DNA of 9,414 nt from Acidimicrobiales bacterium (lineage in GTDB: Bacteria; Actinomycetota; Acidimicrobiia; Acidimicrobiales; JANYDT01), in the NCBI GenBank assembly GCA_025358985.1, contig JANYHQ010000718.1, positions 1-9,414 on the forward strand. Reading direction: 5' to 3'. Positions 1 through 8,700 of the stretch are shown one piece after another (position 1 is the stretch's first letter; every line of letters starts with the position of its first letter). The position numbers were made by a program, and so were the translations under genes. The notes under the pieces were generated by a model that saw only the letters and a list, made by a program, of their open reading frames with translations, searched no databases and was not told the origin of the DNA.

Positions 1-2776
1 ACGGGTATGTCGGCAGGCTCACCTTGCGGCGGGCGTACGGCCTATCGAAGGCCGACCAATCGAGGGCGACACCCTTGGTATACAACGCCGCGGCACTGGT
101 CAACATCTGCTGCCATCCGTCGTGGCCGGACCGCAACGAAGACAGCCATGCACACTCGTGCTCGGCCACGATGTGGCGGGCCATGTTGAGCAGCGTGGGG
201 TGCGGACCCACTTCAACGAAGATGCGCGTCCCCTGATCGTGCAGCGTGGCAAAGGCGTCGGCGAAGCGCACCGGTTGGCGTAGATGACGCCGCCAGTAGC
301 CGGCCGTGACGAGGTCGTCACCCGTCGCCAACCGACCGGTCATGCCCGACACCACATCCATGCGCGCAGGGCTGTAGCGCACGGTGGCCGCCACCTGCTC
401 GAAGGCGTCGAGGATTGAGTCGACCTGTGGCGAATGGGCCGCCACCGGGATGGCCAGTGGCCGCACCTCCACACCCTGGGCGCGCAGTTCGTCCAGGACC
501 GGACGGAGGCTGCCACCGGTGCCCGACAACGCGATGCTCTGCGGACCGTTGATGGCGGCGATCGACACGCCGCCCGCATGCGGCGCGATCACGATACGCA
601 CCTGCTCCTCGGTGGCGAACACCGTGGCCATCTCACCATCGGGCGGGAGCGAGGCCATCAGCCGACCGCGGGCGGCGATCAGCTTGATTCCATCGTCGAG
701 GCTCATCACGCCCGCCACCACGGCCGCGACGTACTCCCCGGCGCTGTGGCCCAGCACCGCAGTGGGTCGCACCCCCCATGAATGCCACAGCTCGGCCAGG
801 GCGAACTCCACGGCAAACAGTGCGGGCTGCGCATACGCCATGCTGTCCAACAGCGCAACGTCGCCCCCATGCGAGAACAGCACTTCCAACAGCGGGCGGT
901 CCATCAACGGGGTGAGCAATTCGGCGCAGCGGTCGATGGCCATGCGAAACGTCGGGCTGGATGAGTACAACGACCGGCCCATGTCGATGTACTGAGAACC
1001 ATGACCGGTGAACAGCAACGCCACTCCGGGCGCCTGCGCCCCAGACACCGTCGCGGCGATGACGCCCGGGATGGTCGCATCGACGTCATCGCCGGCTGCA
1101 TAAGCACCGAGCGCCCGTGCCGCCGCACCATTGTCTGGCGCCACCACCGCCAATCGACAGGCCATGTCGGAGCGGCCCACGTTGGCGCTGTGGGCTGCAT
1201 CTCCCAACCCCGAGACCGGGAAGCATTCGAGATGTTGCGCGAAGCACAAGGCCAACTCGTGCAGCGCATCCTCCGAGCGAGCCGACAGCTTCATCAGGTG
1301 AAACGGTCGGTCCGCCGCCACCTGAGCATCCGACACCACCGCCAACACTGGACCGGCTTCGAGAACGATATGGGCGTTGGTGCCGCTGAAGCCAAAAGAA
1401 CTGACTCCGGCGATAAGACGACCGCCGATGGGAGACCACGGTGTGGACTGAGTGGGCACGTCGATCGGCAACTCGTCCCAGGCGATGAGCGGGTTGCGCT
1501 GGCGCAGGTGCAGCATCGGAGGGATCTCACGATGACCCAGCGACAGCACCACCTTGATCAGTCCGGCGATGCCTGCTGCTGACTCCAGATGTCCGAGGTT
1601 CGTCTTGGCCGTGCCGATCATCAATCGATGTTGCGCGGAGCGCCCAGGACCCAGAGCCGCTCCCAGCGCCTGCGCCTCGATGGGATCGCCCAAGGCCGTG
1701 CCGGTCCCGTGGGTCTCCACGTAGCCGACGTCGCCCGGTTCGACCCCGGCGTCGTGGATCGCCGCACGGATCACCGCGACCTGCGACGGTCCGTTGGGTG
1801 CCGTCAGACCATTGCTGCGCCCGTCTTGGTTGACTGCGGATCCTCGGATCACGGCCAGCACACGGTCACCGTCGGCCTCGGCATCGCTCAAGCGCTTGAG
1901 CACGATCAGCCCGCACCCTTCGCCACGGACAAAACCATCAGCGCGCGAATCAAATGCCTTGCACCGCCCATCGGCGGCCATCATCTTGGCCCTCGACAAC
2001 GTCATCGTGGTCTTGGGCGAGAGGATCACGTTGACACCGCCTGCCAACGCCGCACGACAACCGCCGCTGCGCAAGCTCTGCACCGCCAGGTGCACGGCCA
2101 CCAACGACGACGAGCACGCCGTGTCCACTGTCATGGCTGGGCCCTGCAACCCCAACACATACGACAGGCGGCCAGACGCCACGCTGCCGGCGTTGCCGGT
2201 GGAGAGGTACATGTCGAAGTCCTCACCGTCTCCGGCCAGCAGCATCTGGGCGTAATCGCTGTTGCACAGACCCACATACACGCCCGTGGAGGTGCCGTGC
2301 AACGAGTCGGGGGCGATCGCGGCGTCCTCGAGGGCCTCCCATGCCACCTCCAACAACAACCGTTGCTGGGGGTCCAGGCTCTGCGCCTCACGTGGGGCGA
2401 TGCCGAAGAACTTCGGGTCGAACCGATCGATGTCGTCGAGGAACCCACCCCAACGCGTGGCGATCCGGCCAGGCACATCGGGGTCGGGATCGTAGAACGC
2501 ATCGACATCCCATCGCGATGGCGGCACCTCGCGGATGGCATCGACGCCGTTGTGCAACAGATCCCAATACGCATCCACGCTGGGGGCGCCCGGGAGTCGA
2601 CAGGCCATGCCGATGATGGCGATCGGTTCGGAGTCGGCGCGCACCGCTGCAGTGGAGGTGATCGCACGTTGCGCCGCGTCACGCTCCGACGCATCAAGCT
2701 TGTCCTGAAGATCCATGGCCAACAACGCCAGGCGCTTGGGCGATAGGTTGGTGAGTCGATCGAACAGCTCACTCAT
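1..2776 (-). CDS. Type I modular polyketide synthase, docking-KS-AT (3' partial)
   Basis: This is the next PKS subunit of the assembly line. The frame from ATG at 2776-2774 translates without a stop to base 2, giving 925 residues and then one leftover base. It contains an N-terminal docking helix (about 1-48), a full ketosynthase (50-475) and an acyltransferase (584-880), and ends at the post-AT linker motif LPTYP. The ATG is chosen because it lies 6 nt behind a G-rich ribosome binding site, it begins the docking sequence MSELFDRLTNLSPKRLALLA, and it overlaps the upstream stop as ATGA. There is no loading domain before the KS, so this is an extension module fed by the upstream protein. KS catalytic residues are intact. 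The AT has non-standard motifs. Any reductive domains, ACP or thioesterase would lie beyond base 1. Residue numbers in its domain entries count from this Met. Confidence 0.97.
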   Translation of the reverse strand, partial: MSELFDRLTNLSPKRLALLAMDLQDKLDASERDAAQRAITSTAAVRADSEPIAIIGMACRLPGAPSVDAYWDLLHNGVDAIREVPPSRWDVDAFYDPDPDVPGRIATRWGGFLDDIDRFDPKFFGIAPREAQSLDPQQRLLLEVAWEALEDAAIAPDSLHGTSTGVYVGLCNSDYAQMLLAGDGEDFDMYLSTGNAGSVASGRLSYVLGLQGPAMTVDTACSSSLVAVHLAVQSLRSGGCRAALAGGVNVILSPKTTMTLSRAKMMAADGRCKAFDSRADGFVRGEGCGLIVLKRLSDAEADGDRVLAVIRGSAVNQDGRSNGLTAPNGPSQVAVIRAAIHDAGVEPGDVGYVETHGTGTALGDPIEAQALGAALGPGRSAQHRLMIGTAKTNLGHLESAAGIAGLIKVVLSLGHREIPPMLHLRQRNPLIAWDELPIDVPTQSTPWSPIGGRLIAGVSSFGFSGTNAHIVLEAGPVLAVVSDAQVAADRPFHLMKLSARSEDALHELALCFAQHLECFPVSGLGDAAHSANVGRSDMACRLAVVAPDNGAAARALGAYAAGDDVDATIPGVIAATVSGAQAPGVALLFTGHGSQYIDMGRSLYSSSPTFRMAIDRCAELLTPLMDRPLLEVLFSHGGDVALLDSMAYAQPALFAVEFALAELWHSWGVRPTAVLGHSAGEYVAAVVAGVMSLDDGIKLIAARGRLMASLPPDGEMATVFATEEQVRIVIAPHAGGVSIAAINGPQSIALSGTGGSLRPVLDELRAQGVEVRPLAIPVAAHSPQVDSILDAFEQVAATVRYSPARMDVVSGMTGRLATGDDLVTAGYWRRHLRQPVRFADAFATLHDQGTRIFVEVGPHPTLLNMARHIVAEHECAWLSSLRSGHDGWQQMLTSAAALYTKGVALDWSAFDRPYARRKVSLPTYP
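137..1027 (-). other. Acyltransferase domain with non-standard specificity motifs
   Basis: This domain selects and loads the extender unit. The nucleophile is Ser678 in GHSAGEYVAA (codon 745-743). The entry motif reads FTGHGSQY, with His592 where Gln is usual. The specificity motif is VAAHSPQVD (778-786) instead of HAFH (malonyl) or YASH (methylmalonyl). The HSPQV continuation looks closer to the methylmalonyl group, but GHSAG lacks the Gln of the methylmalonyl GHSQG. Substrate is left open. The domain is followed by LPTYP at the window edge. Confidence 0.9.
1352..2629 (-). other. Ketosynthase domain, complete
   Basis: This domain accepts the chain from the upstream ACP and condenses it with the next extender unit. 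It starts at EPIAIIGMACRLPG (50-63). The nucleophile is Cys221 in VDTACSSSL (codon 2116-2114). The two His are His356 in VETHGTGT and His396 in KTNLGHLE. It ends with FGFSGTNAHIVLE (461-473). All three catalytic residues are present, so it should condense and is not a decarboxylating KSQ (which has Gln in place of Cys). Confidence 0.97.
2633..2776 (-). other. N-terminal docking helix (putative)
   Basis: Residues 1-48 precede the KS. The segment LSPKRLALLAMDLQDKLDASE is amphipathic and leads within about 20 residues to the KS start EPIAIIGMACRLPG. It resembles the LSPxKxAxLALxxLQxKL heads of class 2 docking domains. It would bind the acidic tail of the upstream subunit. The assignment is by recalled pattern, not by alignment. 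Confidence 0.6.
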
Positions 2777-5700
2777 GCGACGCTCCCCCCATCGATCGCT
2801 GAGGCCTGCTCCAATAAGCGCTGCGCGAACAGTCGATCGATCTCCTGGTCGGACAGGTCATCCAGATCGTCGATCATGGCGCTCACCGATGCTCGCGCCT
2901 CATCCGGGACGCCATCAGTCGACGGCTCCAGCACCTCCAACAGGTGCTCGGCAATCGCCTCCACCGTCGGAAAGTCGAACACCAACGTGGCGGGCAGCGG
3001 GCGCTGCACCCCGAGCGCGGCACCGAGCAGGTTGCGCAACTCCACGGCCATCAGCGAATCGAGGCCCAGGTCGCTGAGCGGCGTGCGGTCGCGCACATCA
3101 CCAACCGGCATGGCTAATACGCGCGCTGACTGATCGCGCACGAACTCCAACACGATAGCACCGCGCTGATGCGCAGCCGCCCCATCCAATTGGCGCAACA
3201 CATCACTGGCCGGAGTCGCCGCACTGACAGTGAGCGGTGACCGGACCGTGGCCACCATGTCCGCCAAATAGGGCGGAGCGCCCTGCGCGCGATAACGAAG
3301 TAGGAGCAAAGGCCACTGGACGGGCGTGACCCCCACCTGCGGTGCGCCCTCATGCATGAGCCGGTCCAACACCTCCAAGCCATTGGCCGGCGACATGACC
3401 CCGATGCCTTGCAGTGCAGCACCCTCCTTGACTCCCCGATCGGCCGCCGCTCCCACCTCGCTCCATGCTCCCCAGTTGATGCTGAGCGCCGCTTGTCCGG
3501 TAGCCGACCGGCGGTGAGCTACCGCGTCCATGTAGGCGTTGGCTGCCGAATGGTTGGCCTGACCGGGCGATCCGAGCAACGATGCTACGGACGAATACAT
3601 CACAAAGTGATCGAGTTGGTTGGCCGCCGTCAGCTCATCAAGATGACGTGTACCGTCGACTTTGGCAGCCAACACCGTGCGGAACCGGTCCCAGCTCTGC
3701 TGACCCAACGCCCCGTCGTCGAGGTTGCCGGCGGCGTGGAACACACCGCGCAACGGAGGCATCTCTGCGGTGATTCGAGCCAGGACACGCTCCACGTCGC
3801 AGCGCACCGACACGTCTCCCTGCGCCACTACCACCTGCACCCCATGAGCGGTGAGGGCGGCAATCTCGTCTTCGGCGCTGGACGACGGCGGTGTGCGGCC
3901 CATCAGTGCCAGGTGTCGCGCCCCGCACGCATGCAGGTGACGCGCGGTGATCAGGCCGAGACCACGGAGGCCACCCGTGATGAGATAGGTGCCCTGCGCA
4001 CTGATCTCACGGGTCGGCCCGTCTCCCTGCGCGTCGGGCTGGGTCACCACCACCTTGCCGATGTGACGGGCATGGGCCATGAACCGGAACGCAGCAACCG
4101 CGTCGGTCAGTACAAAGGTGCGAGTCGGTGCGGCCACCACGACCCCTGATGACCACAGCGCCAAATGGTTTTCGAAGATCGACCGGATCAGTTGCGGATG
4201 GTGGCGGGCGGCCTCGGTCCAATCGATGACGTGATACCTGATGGATGTTCCAAGGACTTCCGCAGCGTGGCCGTCGAGGTGATCACGCTTGCCGATCTCC
4301 AAAAAGCGTCCACCAGCACGAAGGAGGCCGAGGCTGGTAGCCACGAACGCTCCGGCTAGCGAGTTGAGCACCACGTCCACACCCTCGCCACTGGTGTCAT
4401 CCCGGATCTGATCGGCAAAGGCCAGCGTTCGCGAGTCGTACACGTGTTGCACGCCCAGCCCCAGGAGGTATGCGCGCTTTTCATTACTCCCAGCGGTGGC
4501 AAAGATCTCCGCACCGGCCCGTTGCGCCAAACGCACCGCGGCGAGGCCCACCCCACCGGCGCCCGCATGGATCAACACCCGGTCCCCCGAGCGCAGACCC
4601 GCCAGGTGATCGAGGGCAAACCCTGCGGTGATGTTGGCGATCGCCATGCCTGCTGCCTCGGCAAAGCTCATGGTCGCGGGCTTGGCAAACACCAGCACCG
4701 CCGGACAGGTGACGTGGCTACGAAAGCACCCGGCGGCCAGCGCAATGACAGGCTGTCCCACCTGCAAGTCGGCCACCCCCGCACCGATGGCAACGATCAC
4801 TCCGGCACACTCACCGCCCAACTCGCCAGGGTCACCCGGGTACATGCCCAGCACATTGAGGACGTCTTTGAAGTTGAGACCGGTGGCATGGACCCGGATC
4901 TCGACCTCACCCAGACCGGGATCTCGCCGCGTCGTTGGGCGCACCGCCAGGTTGTCCAGCGTGCCGCGACTGTTGCACTCCAGTGCCACCGGTCCGCTGG
5001 ATGCAATGGGCGTCTGGCGCACCAGCCGGGCCACCGATCTCATTCCAGCCCGCACCGCGACCTGGGTCTCGCCGTCCATCCTCAGCAACGAGTCCAACAA
5101 TGTCCCTGCCAGATCTGCAGTGTTGGCTGGATCCAGGTCCAGGCACACCGTCCGCAGCCGAGGGTCCTCCAGCGCCACCGTCTTGGCGAAGCCCCACAGC
5201 GCTGCCTGATCGGCATCCGGGGCCACACCCCCCACCGGTTGGCATCCCCGCGTGACCAGCCACAGGTTGGTGGTGGCCACCGCATCGGCGAGGGCCTGGG
5301 TCAGTGCCAACGCACTCCCCAGTCGGACCTGGGGATCCCGGTCGGATCGGCCACCGGGACCGACGTCGGTTGCCGCTTCGAGACCGGTTGCAGCATCAAG
5401 GCTCCACAGGTGGACCACCGAATCGAACCCGGTTTCGTGACCCTCGGCCAGCAACCGGGCCATGTCCTGGCGACGGGTGGGATCAACCACGAACGACCTG
5501 TCGCCCGTACGCTCGAATGAGGAGCCCATCACAGCGGTGACGACGTGACCACCGAGTCGGCGGATGCGCTGTGCCACGTCGGCACCCACCCCGTGGCGAT
5601 CGGCCAGGATCAGCCAACGGCGACGGTCGTCGGGCAGGCCGGGCACGTCGACGACGTTGTGTGGGGCACGCGCCACGATCACGGCCTGGAAGCTGGTCGG

Positions 5701-8700
5701 ATCTGTCGCCCCGTCGACGCCCGTGGAGACCGTCGGGATCGACGACGGATCGACGAACCCCTCGTCCGACAAGAAGTCGATCCATGCGTCACCGTCGAGC
5801 AACAGCTGCGTGGGCCGCAGGTCGCGGTCGGTGAACTTCCACCAGCCCTCCGTCAAACCGAACGTGATCGAGATGAAACGCTGCGGACGAACCACCTCCA
5901 CCATCACCAGCAATGCTCCGGGCGCCATGAGGCGCTTCACGTTGGCAAAGGTGCGGCGCAGATCCGTGGTGGCATGCAGCACGTTGGCCGCCACGATCAC
6001 ATCGAACTTTCTTCGGTGGAGCTCGCCCGAGGCCACATCGGCCTCGATGTCCAGGGTGCAGTATTCCATGAACGACGAGCCCTCGAACTTGAGCCTGGCG
6101 CGGTTCACAAAATGGGGTGAGACATCGGTGTACGTGTAGTCGATGACGTCTGCGGGCAGGTGCGCCAGTACATGGGCGGTGGTGCCACCGGTCCCGGCAC
6201 CGATTTCGAGCACCCGGAGTCGGGTTGGTGTCTCGGCAGTGGCCGCAGCCACCGCCTGCGCAGCCAACGAGTTGAAGAAATGGGCGAACGGGGACAGCTG
6301 GTACATCCGCTCGGCGTCATCGAGTGATCCGCCCGGGAACAACAGCTGCAGTGGATCGGCAGCGCCGGTGAGCGCAGCCGCAAGTTGCTCGCCGCAACGC
6401 CGCGTGAGGGTGAGCTCGCCCTGCCCTGCCGGGTAGCGCTCGAGTAAAGCGTTCCAGCGCGCCAAGCCAACATCGATCGCCGGAGCGCGCATCACCTCCC
6501 ACACCGTGGCGATAGATCCCGCTTCGATGGATCCCGTGTCGACGCGACGCACGACCCCGTCGTCGGCGAGGTCGGTCAACAGATGGGCCAACAACGCCTC
6601 ATGGCACGTGCTCACACCGAGATGATCGGCGTCGAAGCGGACACCCGGCCGAAACGTCACGCCGAGCTGTGCCAAGGCCTGCACGATGTAGTCCGTACTG
6701 AGCCCATTGAGCTCGTCGATCAGCGTGTCATAGCGGTCCAGATCTTGGCGTTGACGCAAGCGAGGCACGTGGCTGCTGGCGGTGCGGGCCAACTCCGTAG
6801 GCGACATCGCCACCCTCACCGACCCGGAAGACGACGCATCGTCATCGGCCACCTCGCGCCACTCCACCTCATACAGCCACTCGGTGAGGCGTTCAACGTG
6901 ACCCAACCGCAACAGGGCGTTCTGGTCAGCGCGCTTCAGGTGCAGTCCTTGGATGGCGACGAGCGCAAGGCCCCCCTCGTCGTACAGCGTGATGTCGGCG
7001 GTGAGCGTCTCTGGGCCAGACGTCCCCACGATGGGACCCCGACGTGGGCGCAGCACCACATGCGACAACCCCCGAGACACCGTCGGCGCAGTGGAGCTGA
7101 CGTAACGCTCGACCCGTTCGACGCTGATGGGGAGGTACGTGTCGTCGCCCGGCACCGCCACCGCGGCCAACACCTGGATGGCGGCATCGAGCAGTGCCGG
7201 GTGTACCCCGTACTGATGATCCGCGCCTGATGGCGCGGCAATGACGAGCTCGCCGAAGGCCTCGTCGGTGCCGGTCCAGATCCGCTGCACGCCTCGCAGT
7301 GCCGGACCGAAGTCCAAACCACGTGCGCGTAGCAACGCGTAGTGGTTCGTTGCGCTGATCTCGTCGAGGCATCGGGCGCGGATGCTCAACGGAGTGACCA
7401 ATGGTGCAGGGTAGGTGGGCGGGGAGCCGATGCGGGCGGTGGCGTGGAGCTTCCACGCTTGATCCGGCGTGCATTGGCTGAAGATCTGCACCGATCCACC
7501 GGTCGGATCAGGAGTGAGGATCGTCTGCAATGTATGCGTCTCGTCTTCGTCAGTGACCAACGCCTCGTGGATCACCACGTCATCGAGCGAACCCAGTCCG
7601 CTGTTCTCGGCGTCAGTAGTACCGGCGCCTGATCCCAAGGACGCAGCCGATGCCACCGCGGCCGCCATCGCTGCTTCGATGAACGCCGTGGCAGGGAGGA
7701 TGGCACGCTCGAACACCCGATGATCGTCGAGGTACGCGAGCGTGGTCACGGAGATCTGCGACTCGAAGGTGATCGCGTCGAGTGGTGAGCGCAGCCGATG
7801 GCCGAGCAGTGGATGGACCGTGGCATCGGCGGGCGGGGCGCGATGCAGTGTCTGGCGGACCCAGTGCCGCTGCCGCTGAAACGGGTAGGTGGGCAACGAC
7901 GGGCGACAATGGCTGTGGTGCGCCTCGAATCCAGCCCAGTCGATCGCCGAACCCGCTACGTGAAGCGCAGCCACGCTCTCCATCGTCTGTTGCCAGTCAT
8001 CACGCTTGCGTCTCAGTGACGGCACCCAGGTACCAAACCCCGGCGCCACACACTCTCGGGCCATGCCGATGAGCACGGGATGCGGACCGATCTCGACGAA
8101 GGTGTCGAAACCGCTGCGCTGCAGTGTCTCCACTCCCGTTGCGAACTGCACGGGTTGACGGATGTGGCGAACCCAGTAGTCCGGGTCGGCCAATTCACGT
8201 CCGATGGGCTGACCGGTGAGGTTGGAGATGATCCGGCGTTGTGGAGCATGGAACGTGACGGTCGCAGCAACGGCGGCAAAGGCCTCCATCATGGGTTCCA
8301 TCAACGGGGAGTGGAACGCGTGGGACACGACCAGCGTCTGCACGCGCACCCTGCGGGCTACAAACGCATCGACAACGGCCGCCACCGCAGCAGCACTACC
8401 GGAGATGACCGTGTGGTCGGGCCCATTGACCGCAGCCACCGACGTGGAGCTGCGGTGATCGGCGAGGGCGGTCTCCACATCGGCCAGCGGTGCGAAGATC
8501 GCCGCCATCGCACCGCCGGCCGGGAGCGCCTGCATCAGTGCCCCCCGAGCCACGATCAGCCGCAGTCCATCTTCCAGGCTGAACACCCCCGCAACGAGCG
8601 CAGCCACGTACTCGCCCACCGAGTGACCGAGCAAAGCGTGCGGCACGACGCCCCACGAGCGCCACAGTTCGACCAGCGCATGACCAAGGCTGAACAGGGC

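Noticed and set aside
1589..2746. A 385-codon plus-strand open frame
   Set aside because: It lies entirely opposite the KS of the downstream PKS gene, its product is rich in Arg, His and Gln with no recognisable domain, and long antisense frames are expected opposite GC-rich coding DNA.
2131..2772. A minus-strand frame of 213 codons from GTG at 2772
   Set aside because: It is the +1 frame within the downstream PKS; the frame from ATG at 2776 gives a full KS and AT, while this one gives no recognisable protein.
1..2776. Possible frameshift or pseudogene in the downstream PKS because no closed frame spans it
   Set aside because: Hand translation from 2776 to 2 gives 925 uninterrupted codons with all KS and AT motifs in phase; it is simply cut by the window edge.
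4444..5520. A 358-codon plus-strand open frame
   Set aside because: It lies opposite the ER and structural KR of the upstream gene, has low-complexity Arg/His/Gln composition and no motif; treated as an antisense shadow.
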